Assembly (NCBI RefSeq): GCF_050003625.1
Contig: NC_134399.1
Span: 36,844,671 to 36,908,670, forward strand
Length of the DNA: 64,000 bases
Origin: Haematobia irritans
Lineage: Eukaryota; Arthropoda; Insecta; Diptera; Muscidae
Reading direction: 5' to 3'
Positions 1 through 10,489 of the stretch are shown piece by piece. Under the pieces are notes generated by a model. The model was not told the origin of the DNA. It did no database searches and saw nothing but the letters and a program-made list of their open reading frames with translations. The translations under genes were made by a program, and so were the position numbers. How positions within the stretch are numbered: position 1 is the first letter of the stretch; each line of letters begins with the position of its first letter.

Positions 1-161
1 AGAGATGCGCAATATAGGAAATGAGGTTCGAAGACTTTAAAAAAGAGCGCTTCGTATAAACAACGAATTATCTTGGGATGGAATATTAGACTTAGCAGAC
101 TTAGACAATACCATAGGAGTACAAGGTCGGCGAAACACAACTCCTGAAAGTTATTATACGG

Positions 162-267
162 CCAGGAAGATGGCTTTACCGAAACCTTGAGAATGAAGAA
201 ATTCCTCTTTAAAATCCACATCCAAACCGAAACGATGGTGTAAAATATGGACAATAGAATGGAAGTA
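162..267 (+). repeat. 106-bp direct repeat, left copy flanking a transposon
   Basis: This block ends exactly at the left TA target site of the DD37E element. It is repeated at 1286-1391, just beyond the right end of that element, with almost no differences (one seen: CTCTTTA versus CTCTCTA). Confidence 0.8.
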
Positions 268-1280
268 AAGGGTGACACGGTCAAAATTTGGTCAAGGGAA
301 AACGCGTGTAAATCGGTGAAATCGTTTATTTAAAAAATCAAATTAAATTTCTTTTTCAAGTTCAATTAGTATAAAATTGAGGAAAAATATTCAGTTAGGA
401 TTTCGCTTTTCCAAATCCGAATTGCCGGGCCTCACGCTTGACACCTGCCATCAGAATTTGTACAGCCACCTTGTCCACCTTCTTCGCCGCAGAAAGCCAG
501 TTTGCCTTGAACTGCTGCTAGTCCTTAGCAGTTTTTTTGGTCTTCTTTAGGTTCCGCTTGACAATAGCCCAGTATTTCTCAATTGGGCGGAGCTCTGGCG
601 TGTTGGGAGGGTTCTTTCCTTGGGAACCATCTGCACGTTGTTGGCGGCGTACCACTTCATGGCCTTTTTACCGTAATGGCAAGATGCCAAATCCGGCCAA
701 AACAGTACGGAACAACCGTGTTTCTTCAGGAAAGGCAGCAGACGTTTATTCAAACACTCTTTCACGTAAATTTCTTGGTTGACAGTCCCGGAAGCTATGA
801 AAATGCTGCTTTTCAAGCCACACAAGCTCGATGCACGGTTGTAGACGATACACCCAGCTTATTTGCGGCATCTCGGAGAGAGAGATTATGGTTTCGCTTG
901 AAACTACCGGCAACTCTCTTTGTCGTCTCAGCGGCTTCCGGTTTTCGATTTCCCCCCGATCCAGACTTCCTGGCTGTCGACAATCGTTCCCCAAACACTT
1001 TAATTACATTTGTAACGGTTGATTTGGCAACTTTTAGCGATTTTGCCAGCTTTGCGTGCGAGTAGCTCGGATTTTCGCGATGCGCGAGCAAAATTTTGAT
1101 ACGCTGCTCTTCTTGCTTGGACATCATTTTGACAACTGAAGAGTGAATTCCAAAATCAAAATAGGAGCAACATTCTACACACACACACCTTCAAAATGAG
1201 GGGTGTTCAGGTTTTTTATATGCAAAATTGAAAGAAATACGTCAAGTTTATATTGACCAAATTTTGACTGTATCACCCTT
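268..1280 (-). mobile_element. DD37E Tc1/mariner-type transposon, copy 1 (internally deleted)
   Basis: Terminal inverted repeats AAGGGTGACACGG.. and ..TATCACCCTT are flanked by a TA duplication at 266-267 and 1281-1282. At 1013 bp it is shorter than the 1302-bp copy at 10490-11791, mainly because about 295 bp of the transposase middle is missing at a junction near 820-831. The element lies between two copies of a 106-bp sequence. Transposition would need a transposase supplied in trans. Confidence 0.93.
395..1127 (-). pseudogene. DD37E transposase pseudogene, copy 1
   Basis: Reading on the minus strand from an ATG at 1127, the product starts MMSKQEEQRIKILLAHREN and contains both N-terminal helix-turn-helix segments (KLAKSLKVAKSTVTNVIKVF and NLSLRDAANKLGVSSTTVHR). 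The frame then jumps by deletion to the C-terminal part (SSIFIASGTVNQEIYVKECL, FWPDLASCHYGKKAMKWY). The first catalytic aspartate region (VVMDDETYV in sister copies) lies in the deleted part, so the product cannot be catalytic. The frame is also broken toward the C-terminus, so the acidic residue of RPIEKYW is not reached in frame. The DNA-binding half remains open, as in many non-autonomous Tc1/mariner copies. Confidence 0.9.
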
Positions 1281-1285
1281 TACGT

Positions 1286-1391
1286 CCAGGAAGATGGCTT
1301 TACCGAAACCTTGAGAATGAAGAAATTCCTCTCTAAAATCCACATCCAAACCGAAACGATGGTGTAAAATATGGACAATAGAATGGAAGTA
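1286..1391 (+). repeat. 106-bp direct repeat, right copy
   Basis: Near-identical to 162-267. Together they bracket the DD37E element, which lies only a few bases from the right copy. Confidence 0.8.
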
Positions 1392-2806
1392 ATAAAGGAT
1401 GGGATAAGATTCCTGGAAAACAAAATAAAGCGACTTCTGGAAAGGTTTAATAAAGACTACCCAAATATGGAGGACACTATTAAAAATGTCTAAACGCTTA
1501 CAGCCGCACTCTGAAGGGCCTTCGAGGAAAGTGATCCACACCGAGAAAGGAAATCTCCCCATGAAAAACGTTGAATGATAGGGGAGAATCGCAACATTGG
1601 AAGTGAGATCGAAGACCTTCTAAAAGTGACCGCCGTGATAAGGACGAAGTATTCAGGGATGCTCACTACAGCCGATGACTTCACCGAAAATTTGAAGAAG
1701 TGATGAAATTCTATAAAAGCTCTGGGTATAGCTTTTATAGAATTTTATAATTTCTTCAAACCTCGATGGACGATATGGATAATAGAATAGAACGATAGAG
1801 GACAGGATAAGATTCATCGAAACCCAAACTAGCCAAATATAAAGGGATCTGATAAACCTGTCGAAACGCTAACAGCGGCACTATTGGGGGCCTCCGAAAA
1901 AAGTGATCCACATAATCATAAGTGGTCAAAGGAGCGGGATGGGATGGGATATTCCGGTGTAACTACAATATGAGGCGGGCGGCGATGATGATGGAAACTG
2001 CCGTCGGATATAGCAGCATCCTATTATCGCATTCCTGAGATCGCTATGACTATTGAGTGCAACATTTTGATGACAGAAAGACGATCCTAGGGGAATGGCA
2101 TCCAAGAACAGATACAGAGAGATGCAACTCTTACATCAACAACTCGAATATGGGTCTATGAAAAACTATGCATAACAGGGGGATTCGGAACATGGAAAAA
2201 GACACCCGCAGTAAAAAGGACGAAATATACTTGGATGCTTATCAAAGAAGAATCAGAGAATATAGTAAGTTCGCAGGCCGGCGAAACACAATTTCTGGAG
2301 GTTATTCAGCGGTAAAGAAAATGGCTTTACCTAAACTTTGAAAATGAACAAATTCCTCTCCAAAAACCAGACCGAGACTAAGGTGGGCGATATATGTGGA
2401 ACAGAATGGAATCAATGGAGTATAGGCTAACACTCGTCGCAACGACACAAAGAGGAATCTGATAAAAAATATAGAAACGATAGCAGAGTCCTTCGAGGAA
2501 GGCTATCTACTCCGCGAAAGGAAATCTGGAAAAAAACTCTGGATGGAAGATTTGTAACATGGGAAATAAGATTCAAACTTTACAAAAGGGACCATCGTAA
2601 AAACGATGAGGCATAATGGGATTCTTATCACATTATAATTAGAGAATCCAATAAGATCTCAAGAACGGTGAAACTTAACTCCTTTAAGTTATTCTGTGGC
2701 TAGGAAAATAGCCTTATCGAAAAAAAAACCCATAGCCAGACCGAGACCATTGTGTAAGATATTGGGAATGTAATGGAATCAATAGTGAATAGGATAAGAC
2801 GCCACT

Positions 2807-2838
2807 CACAATGGACTGAATAGTCTAAGTGAGCCTGA
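2807..2838 (+). repeat. SINE fragment
   Basis: Matches the region just before the 3' tail of the full SINEs (ACAATGGACTGAATAGTC then TAAGTGAGCCTGA). No head, tail or target duplication remains. Confidence 0.6.
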
Positions 2839-3247
2839 ATCAAAGACTCTACAGAAGGCATGTAACTCTTACACCAATGTCTCGAATATGTATCTATGAA
2901 AAACCCTTGGTGACAGGGCAGATTCGTATCATTGGAAAAGGGGCTCGCCGTAAGAAGGACGAAGACTCCAAGATCACAAGGACCGCGATACACAATTCCT
3001 GGAAGTTTGCGGCCAGGAAAATGGTTTTACCGAAACTTGGAGAATGAAGAAATACCCTTCTGAAATCCAAGCCCGAGACCATGGTGGAAGATATTGGGAA
3101 CAGAATGGAATCAATAGAGATTTTTCGAAGAGGCTAGAGATAATAGGATTAGCTATAATTTGTAGACGTATCGCAACCCCGAAGTGACTATAACAGAAGC
3201 ATGTTCTTGGGGGAATGGGATCAAAAAACAGATAACATAGGGATGTA

Positions 3248-3599
3248 GGTTAGGTTAGGTTAGGTTATGTGGCAGCCCGATGTATCAGGCTCACTTAGAC
3301 TATTCAGTCCATTGTGATACCACAGTGGTGAACTTCTCTCTTATCACTGAGTGCTGCCCGATTCCATGTTAAGATCAATGACAAGGGACCTCCTTTTTAT
3401 AGCCGAGTCCGAACGGCGTTCCACATTCCAGTGAAACCACTTAGAGAAGCTTTGAAACCCTCAGAAATGTCACCAGTATTACTGAGGTGGGATAATCCAC
3501 CGCTGAAAAACTTTTTGGTGTTCGGTCGTAGCAGGAATCGAACCCACGACCTTGTGTATGCAAGGCGGGCATGCTAACCATTGCACCACGGTGGCTCCC
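3248..3599 (-). mobile_element. tRNA-headed SINE, copy 1 (full length)
   Basis: A clean 14-bp target duplication AACATAGGGATGTA lies at 3234-3247 and 3600-3613. Read on the minus strand, it starts with a tRNA-like head (GCCACCGTGGTGCAATGGTT, then the B-box-like GGTTCGATTCCTGC) containing A- and B-box-like pol III promoter motifs. A unique body follows, and it ends in a (CCTAA)n tail, seen here as GGTTAGGTTAGG at 3248 onward. Length about 352 bp. There is no coding capacity; such elements use LINE machinery in trans. Confidence 0.93.
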
Positions 3600-3613
3600 A
3601 ACATAGGGATGTA

Positions 3614-3965
3614 ACTGTTACGCCGATGGCTCGATGACGGCTGAGAGAAAGAAACTGTGACAAGGAAATTCTATTAGTGTTGTCGCAACAGGTTCCAGTC
3701 TTGCAGGTGGAAGTGCGGTCTATAACGGAATATGTGTATGACTCCGTGTAAAGAACGAGTTAGATTGTGATTCATAATGAAATGCAAAAAAAAAATAATC
3801 AACGGCAACTTGGAATACAGCTCGATCCACATTGTAGGAGTGGACATTCCAAATTTAGGATTAATGTAAAAGCAAATCCATAGGCCGTCCTCACCGGTCC
3901 TCGAAATAGAAGACCTGCATGTTGAACCTAGTACTTAGTTGGCTTCCTTCGATTTTTCTGATTTT
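3614..3965. other. Intervening sequence, no gene
   Basis: Continues the old repeat field after the SINE. No open frame, RNA gene or terminal repeat was recognised before the HL2 element starts at 3966. Confidence 0.5.
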
Positions 3966-4199
3966 TATACACACCACCATATTTAGAATGGTGACGGGGG
4001 TATAATAAGTTTGTCATTCCGATTGCAACACATCGAAATATCGATTTCCCACTATATAGAGTATATATATTCTTGATCAGGGAGAAATTCTAACACGATA
4101 TAACGATGACCGTCTGTATGTCTGCCTGTTGTAATCACGGTACAGACTTCAATAATGAAGCAATCGTGCTGAAATTTTGCACAAACTCGTCTTTTGTCT

Positions 4200-5345
4200 G
4201 CGGCAGGTCAAGTTCGAAGATGGGCTATATCGGTCCAGGTTTTGATATAGTTCCCATATAAGCTAACTTCCGGATTTGGGGTCTTGGGCTTTTCGAAATC
4301 GTAGTTTTTATCCAATTTGCCTGAAATTTGAAATCTAGAGGTATTTTATGACCATAAAGAGGTGTGCCACAAACAGTGAGTATTGGTCCAAGTTTTGGTA
4401 TAGCCCCCATATAGACCGATCTCCCGATTTTAGTTCTTGGGCTTATAGAAACCGTAGTTTTTATCCAATTTGCCTGAAATTCGAAATCTAAAGGTATTTT
4501 CGGACCATAAGGAGGAGTGCCAAAAATTGTGAGTATCGGTTAAGGTTTTAGTATGGCCCCCATATAGACCGATCTCCCGATTTTACTTCTTGGGCTTCTA
4601 GAATCCGCAGTTTTTATTCAATTTACAAGAAATTGGAAATCTAGAGGTATTTTAGAACCATAAAGAGGTGTGCCAGAAATGGTGAGCATCTGTCCATGTT
4701 TTGGTATGGTCCCCACATAAACCAACCTCCCGAGTTGGGGTCTTGGGCTTATAGAAACCGTAGTTTTTATCCAATTTGTCTGAAATTGGAAATCTAGAAG
4801 TATTTTAGGACCGTAAAGAGGTGTAGCGAAAATGGTGAGTATCGGCCCATGTTTTGGTATGGTCCCCATATAGACCGATTTCCCGATTTTACTTCTTGGG
4901 CTTCTAGAATCCGAAGTTGTTATCTTATTTGCCTGAAATTGGAAATCTAGAGGTACTTTCGGGTCATAAAGAGGTGTGCCGAAAACGGTGAGTATCGGTC
5001 CATGTTTTGATATGGTCCCCACATAAACCAACCTCATGATTTGGGGTCTTGGGCTTATAGAAACCGTAGTTTTTATCCAATTTGTCTGAAATTAGAAATC
5101 TAGAAGTATTTAAGGACCGTAAAGAGGTGTACCGAAAATGGTGAGTATCGGCCCATGTTTTGGTATAGCCCCAATATAGACCGATTTCGCGATTTTACTT
5201 CTTGGGCTTCTGGAATCCGAAGTTTTTATCCAATTTGCCTGAAATTGTAAATATTCTGGTATTTTAAGTTTTTATCGGTCCATTTGGTAATGCCTCCATA
5301 TAGACCGATTTCACTTCTTGAGGGTATAGAAGGCGCACCGATCAT
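4200..5345 (+). repeat. 153-bp tandem array of HL2
   Basis: Successive units contain CCCATATAGACCGAT and CTTGGGCTT. The GGGCTT landmark falls at 4439, 4592, 4745 and 4898, a constant 153-bp step. Open frames of up to 139 codons on the minus strand here (4618-5037) arise because 153 is divisible by three. They show no protein-family signature. Confidence 0.9.
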
Positions 5346-6650
5346 GAAATTTGCTTCAAACTCAATGTAAAATTTCCAGATTTTACTTCTCGGGTGAAAA
5401 TCTAAAGATTTAAGATTTCAAATCAAGACGTTATTTTATAATTTTCTTGCACACAAGATGTTAATGATTCCTCTAAAACTCAAACAAAAACAAGTAAGGA
5501 AAGTCTTAAGTCGGGTGGGGCCGACTATATTATACCCTGCACCACTTTGTAGATCTAAATTTTCGATACCATATCACATCCGTCAAATGTGTTTGGTGCT
5601 ATATATAAAGGTTTGTCCCAATTACATACATTTAAATATCACTCGATTTGGGCAGAATTTGATAGATTTCTACAAAATCTATAGACTTAAAATTTAAGTC
5701 GGTTAATGCACTAGGGTGAAACGCAATGTTAGTAAAAAAATTATGGGAAAGATTTAAATCTGAAGCAATTTTAAAGAAACTTCACAAAAGTTTATTTATG
5801 ATTTATCGCTCGACATATATGTCTTAGAAGTTTACGAAAATTAGAGTCAGTTTTACAACTTTTCGACTAAGCAAAGGCGATTTTACAAGGAAAATGTTGG
5901 TATTTTGACCATTTTTGTCGAAATCAGAAAAACATATATATGGGAGCTATATCTAAATCTGAACCAATTCCAACCAAATTTGGTACGCACAGCTACAATG
6001 CTAATTATACTCCCTGTGCAAAATTTCAACTAAATCGGAGTAAAACCTTGGCCTCTGTGGTCATATGAGTGTAAATCGGGCGAAAGCTATATATGGGAGC
6101 TATATCTAAATCTAAACCGATTTCAATCAAATTTGGCACACTTGACTATACTGCCAATTGTACTCCTAGTGCAAAATTTCAACCAAATTGGGCCAAAACT
6201 CTGGCTTCTAGGAACATATTAGTCCATATCGGGCGAAAGATATATATGGGAGTTATATCTAAAGCTGATGCGATTTCAATCAAATTTGGCACACATGACT
6301 ATACTACTAATTGTACTCCTAGTGCAAAATTTCAGCCAAATTGGTCCAAAACTCTGGCTTCTGGGGCCATATAAGTGCATATCGGGCGAAAGATATATAT
6401 GGGAGCTATATCTAAATCTGAACCGATTTCTTCCAAAATCAATAGGGTTCTATTCTGACCCAAAAAAGGAACACGTGCCAAATTTGAAGGCGATTGGACT
6501 TATATTGCGACCTAGACTTTGATCACAAAAATGTGTTCACAGACAGACGGACAGACGGACATGGTTATATCGACTCAGGGAACCACCCTGAGCATTATTG
6601 CCAAAGACACCATATGTCTACCTCGTCTCCTTCTGGGTGTTACAAACATA

Positions 6651-8058
6651 CACCCAGAAAAAAGTGACCCCTTCATTAAGTTAAAATGAACTCATTGTGA
6701 AGAAAGTTGAACTTCGTATAGCGCCAAAGACATTTTTATTTGTTTGGACGATGTGATTTTCGTAGAAATTAGGAATAATGCATTCCATATATTAGTTAAC
6801 ATTTTCCTATATTTATATACCACTATACTACAGAATGAAAAAAATTAACTAATTTGAATTCATATATGGAATGATTTTATTGAAATTTTTTCATTCATTT
6901 CGACAAATCTTACACATTTGTGGTAAAACTTTTACTTCATAATTAGAACTGCTTACCTTCGTTTTTAAATACAATTTTATTTATTTATATAAGCAATTTT
7001 ATCTTCAATAAAAGACATGTTTTATTAATATATTGAATATATTTATTAAGAATCAACAGCATCGAATCTCTTTGAAATATTAGTTTATTATTCCACTATT
7101 TCCAATTTCCGTGTGATATTATCAACTGTAAAACGCACTTTTTCTTCTTCTTGTACTTTCACTTTTAATAAGTTGCTGCCTAACGATTTTGTCCTCCTTT
7201 TACAATTTGAATACCTACAAATATAAAAAATCATAAAACATTTTTGTTGCAAAAGGTTAGCGTCACTGAATATTACCTGATAATTGAAGATTCCAAAATG
7301 CTGGTGTTTTCTTTCTTTATACACTATCACGAACATTGATAGATTTATTTAAAAAAAACGAAAATTTTTCTCACTAATTTAAAATAACAAATATTTTATA
7401 TATTTTATTTGTTATTTATTATATTATTTTACCATATTATTTTTTAACAATCTCTCCGTATACCAAAACAACGCGATTCCAACTAAAAAAACAACCGACG
7501 CGCAAATATATCGATTACACCCACGCGCAAACACATCGATTACGATGACAGGTATCGATTACAGGTAGACAATAGAAATTTAGGAAAATTTCCTATATTC
7601 TAACAAGTGTGTTTCCTTAAGTTTTGAAAGGATTGCATACTTCTTAGTACGAATGAACTAAAATATTTTTCTATGCCAAGTGTTGTTCGTATGTATGAAA
7701 AACTTTCTATTATAAAGGAAGTCGCAATTATCATTTTATAAGAAATTTTACTAATTTTGAGGAAACTTGGTTTTAGTTCGGTTTTTGTTTATTTTTAAGA
7801 ATGCTTTGTTATCGGTGAATAAAATTTTCTTTTTCAGTAGTAAATTCTTATACCCAGCGAAGAAAATAGTATGAGTAAAATTCCATGCCTTATTCCAGTT
7901 AATGGACTATTCCTAACTGCTTACAGTTTAGGATTTTTTTACTGAAACGAGTAAATTTTATTATTTTTCACAAAAATTTACCTTAATGGAAATAAAATGG
8001 ATAAACTATATTGATGAAAATTTTTTCCTTTAGTTTCGAAGGCACTTTTTTCTGGGTG
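6651..8058. mobile_element. TIR element (CACCCAGAAAAAAGTG termini), TA duplication
   Basis: Perfect inverted ends CACCCAGAAAAAAGTG at 6651 and CACTTTTTTCTGGGTG ending at 8058, flanked by TA at 6649-6650 and 8059-8060. Removing it restores the HL3 sequence AAACATATGCACTAAC, as found uninterrupted near 56628-56645. The 1408-bp interior is AT-rich with only short frames and no transposase recognised. A related 3' half occurs at 38600-39034. Superfamily not assigned. Confidence 0.82.
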
Positions 8059-8099
8059 TATGCACTAACTTATAATACCCTGTTCCACAGTGTGGCGCA

Positions 8100-8673
8100 C
8101 AGAGATGGTCTGTATCAAACTTTTTTAGGTTTGCGACTGTCGCAAAGTTGTAAACGTCGTAAACGTCACATACGCGTCGTAAATGTAGAAAAAGTAACAA
8201 AAGTCGCAAACTGAAAATACTTTAGTCGCGTCAGCTAGGCAGCGTAATCGATGATATCCAAGACGATGGTATGTGCGAAGAAGTTTCAATTCTTAGGAAT
8301 GTTCACAATTTTCGGTTTTAGTCCCCACATTTTCCCTATTGCCTTTTGCTCGAGTACAGGGTAACCGTGGATTTTCTCGCCCTTTCTTAGCTTTAAGTTC
8401 AGTCTCCTGTCCAATATAACCCCAAGGTATTTTGCACACTCACCAACGGGAATTTCGATACCACCTAAGAAAATAGGCTTGACCATGGGAAAACTTTCAC
8501 AAATTTCTGCAGAAACTCACAGCGAATGCTGTCAAACTAAATTAACAAATGTTCAGGATTTCTTCTATTCAAAATTTGGTTTTCTACAGTAGGTTTACGA
8601 CTTTTGCGACATACGTATTATACCGTCGCAAATGTATGTCGCAAAAGTCACAGTTTGTGACAGGCCAACCCTG
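8100..8673. mobile_element. Non-autonomous hAT element, 8-bp duplication
   Basis: Inverted ends CAGAGATGGTCTGT and (complement of the right end) CAGGGTTGGCCTGT, flanked by the 8-bp duplication GTGGCGCA at 8092-8099 and 8674-8681. Clusters of GTCGCAAA/GTCGTAAA lie inside both ends, resembling subterminal transposase-binding repeats. The interior carries a piece of a LINE reverse transcriptase on the minus strand. The element interrupts the 5' hairpin of the surrounding HL3 copy. Confidence 0.9.
8286..8486 (-). pseudogene. LINE reverse transcriptase fragment inside the hAT element
   Basis: A 66-residue minus-strand fragment. It contains GECAKYLGVILDRRL, the 'YLGV.LD' signature downstream of the catalytic palm in non-LTR reverse transcriptases, followed by KAIGKMWGLKPKIV as seen in R1/Jockey-like proteins after that motif. 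No start, catalytic YADD box or endonuclease is present. It was either captured by the hAT element or inserted into it; no LINE tail or duplication is visible. Confidence 0.7.
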
Positions 8674-8899
8674 GTGGCGCAGGGTATAATGATTCTTATA
8701 AATCCAGAATCTTACATAGTCTTCATAGTCTTCATAGGTGAAATCTTTAAATTTATCTTCGGGAAGTGTACTGGTTGAACTGCTCTGATTGATCTGTCCT
8801 CAAACCCCCCTGCAATTTCAAAGAAAAACCTAATATTTGATTCATGGTGGTGGGTATTTAAGATTCGGCCCGGCCGAACTTACTGCTGTATATACTTGT

Positions 8900-10247
8900 T
8901 CACTAATGAATTTTTCTTTTCTAATTGCCTGAACTTTTACCTGCAATCAAGATAAAATTTCGATTAAATTGATTTTTTTTTGTTTGTTCAAAATGGGGCA
9001 ACATTGCAAATACCTCGTCGTACATCAAAATGAAATTGTTGGACGTGTCATCATCACTGATGGTTTCATCCATGAGCTTTTGCGGTCAACAGGACTTACT
9101 CATCATTTTGGGTTATTTTGTATAGGCCTAAGCAAATACAAGCTCAAGTGGGATGTGATACCACAGACATCATGGTATTTTGCGGCTTGTTTTTTTTTTG
9201 TTTGGTTTTGCCACAAGTAACCACAATTATGGAAACAGCAAAGGAAAGAAAAACTACCACCTAAAGCTGAAGGAGATATTAAATTGAAATATTTTTTCGT
9301 TGGAGAAATTGATGCCCCCGTTAAATATGTGTATTTCTGGTCCGTATAAGCGTTGGTTTCAACCCAAAAATCAAGCTGACAAGGAGAACCTCAACCTCAT
9401 CCGCTGTATCAACATCGACATATAAGCAACTCTATAACATTATTCCCATGTTCGTCTCATTGTTGTTTCTAGATTCTATGGATGGATGGATGGATGGCTG
9501 GAGTGATGACCAGGGAATGGCTATAAAAAACACGGAGAATTGCATGGATAGTTTGTTGCCGATGTTGCGTTCGAGGCAACGTTAATAAGAAATTAATGTC
9601 TTGATCATTTTCGATCGTTATGTAAATCAATCAGGCAAATTATACCTCAGGGGCTTGCCACAATAATTAGACCCTACTCGTTCCTAAAACGAAAGCAAAA
9701 CTAGCGGTGGTAGTACAGACAGATATTAGGGTTTCCGTTTTCCTTAAACAAAAAAATCCCATAATTTAAAGACGAAGGACAAAGAAATATTTATTTCTAA
9801 AAAAAGTCGGAATAAAGGCCAGTTTTTTGTTAAATCCCAATTCAAGTAGCCATTCATGAGGCTAAAAAACTTCAGACCTAAGTTTCAATTTGATGCTCAC
9901 AGAAGCCAGAACTGAACAAGGTTCAGCCAAGCCTTAGCTTACATGGCTGATGATGAAAATAGCATCACTTCAATTTTATAAATATACACAATAATTTTCT
10001 ATCCCATGATATTCTTTCTGCAACTAAACTTTGATCGAAATCCTGCCGGCAAACCCTACACCTTTGCTTACTTGTGATATGGAAAAACAATTTTATCAGA
10101 AGGAAAATAAAAATATTCAAAATTAAAGACATGCAACGCAATATCCGTGGGGAAAAACAGCAAGAATACAAATACAGCCGATCGATATGAGCAATACGAC
10201 AACAAAGTGAATGGTACACTGAGAATAGCAGTAGTACGACGAGTAAT
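8900..10247. other. Apparently single-copy sequence, no gene identified
   Basis: No terminal repeats, no TE protein and no convincing exon. A plus-strand frame at 8969-9220 has no recognisable domain. A small (GGAT)n microsatellite lies at about 9478-9500. This may be intron or intergenic DNA. Confidence 0.4.
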
Positions 10248-10489
10248 GTGGAAAAAATGGATTTAAATCGTGAACATGTTCGTAACTCAACAAGAGTACA
10301 TCGACTTAATTCAATTTTAGGCGTTAAAGCTCCGTCAAGGACCAGTGTTTATCCATGGTATAGTGAATTCAACCGAGGTCGTAGCTCACTGCAAGACGAA
10401 TATCGTGAAGGTCGTCCAAATTCGGTTGTTGTTCGGGAAACCATTAATGCTGTGCGCCAACTGATATTGCAAAATCGACATATGGCCTA

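Larger units (their letters stand above)
1..3965. repeat. Degenerate dispersed/tandem repeat field, no gene
   Basis: No open frame of note. The same phrases recur in order with heavy divergence: a block containing ATGGCTTTACCGAAAC followed by GAATGAAGAAATTCCTC at about 168, 1292, 2318 and 3019 (and a decayed one near 2700); a block GTAACTCTTACACCAA-like followed by a TCTATGAAAAAC block near 2125, 2860 and 3606; and AAAGTGATCCACA-type blocks near 1530 and 1900. Block spacing is irregular, so this looks like an old amplified sequence (or several copies of an unknown element) rather than a young satellite. It hosts a DD37E transposon (268-1280) and a SINE (3248-3599). Family not recognised. Confidence 0.5.
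5490..8688 (-). mobile_element. HL3 Helentron-like element nested in HL2
   Basis: Read on the minus strand it begins TATACCCTG (8688 downward) and ends ..CGACTT..CCTTACTTGT at 5490, with a GC-rich hairpin AGTCGGCCCC/CCCGACTT-type just inside. It contains a 153-bp array (TATATGGGAGCTATATC steps at 5941, 6094, 6247 and 6400) and a short (GACG)n tract at 6543-6562. It sits between A's on the plus strand (T^T on its own strand). Removing it joins CAAACAAAAA to TGATTCTTATAAAT, which matches the HL2 copy at about 49325-49350. It is itself interrupted by 6651-8058 and 8100-8673. Confidence 0.85.
3966..8899 (+). mobile_element. HL2 Helentron-like non-autonomous element (host of a nested stack)
   Basis: The 5' end TATACACACCACCATA continues into an inverted GGTGACGGGGGTATA, giving a 5' hairpin. 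A TATATATATTCTTGATC core follows with a (GTCT/GTAT)n-like tract, then a 153-bp array. The 3' part resumes at 8689 and ends in GGTGGTGGGTATTTAAG, the hairpin TTCGGCCCGGCCGAA and GTATATACTTGT, followed by T. The GGTGGTGGGT motif is the inverted copy of the 5' ACCCACCACC. The element is split by an HL3 element (5490-8688). The HL2 copy at 46773-51452 has uninterrupted sequence across that site. No protein is encoded. Helentron/DINE-1 class is inferred from structure. Confidence 0.82.

Noticed and set aside
583..1065. Plus-strand 160-codon frame
   Set aside because: Antisense shadow of the DD37E transposase pseudogene; the same shadow appears at 11191-11637, 33383-34059 and 48079-48958.
8969..9220. 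Possible host exon or small membrane protein
   Set aside because: A hydrophobic C-terminus is the only feature. No domain, no splice signals I could defend, and AT-rich DNA makes such frames common.
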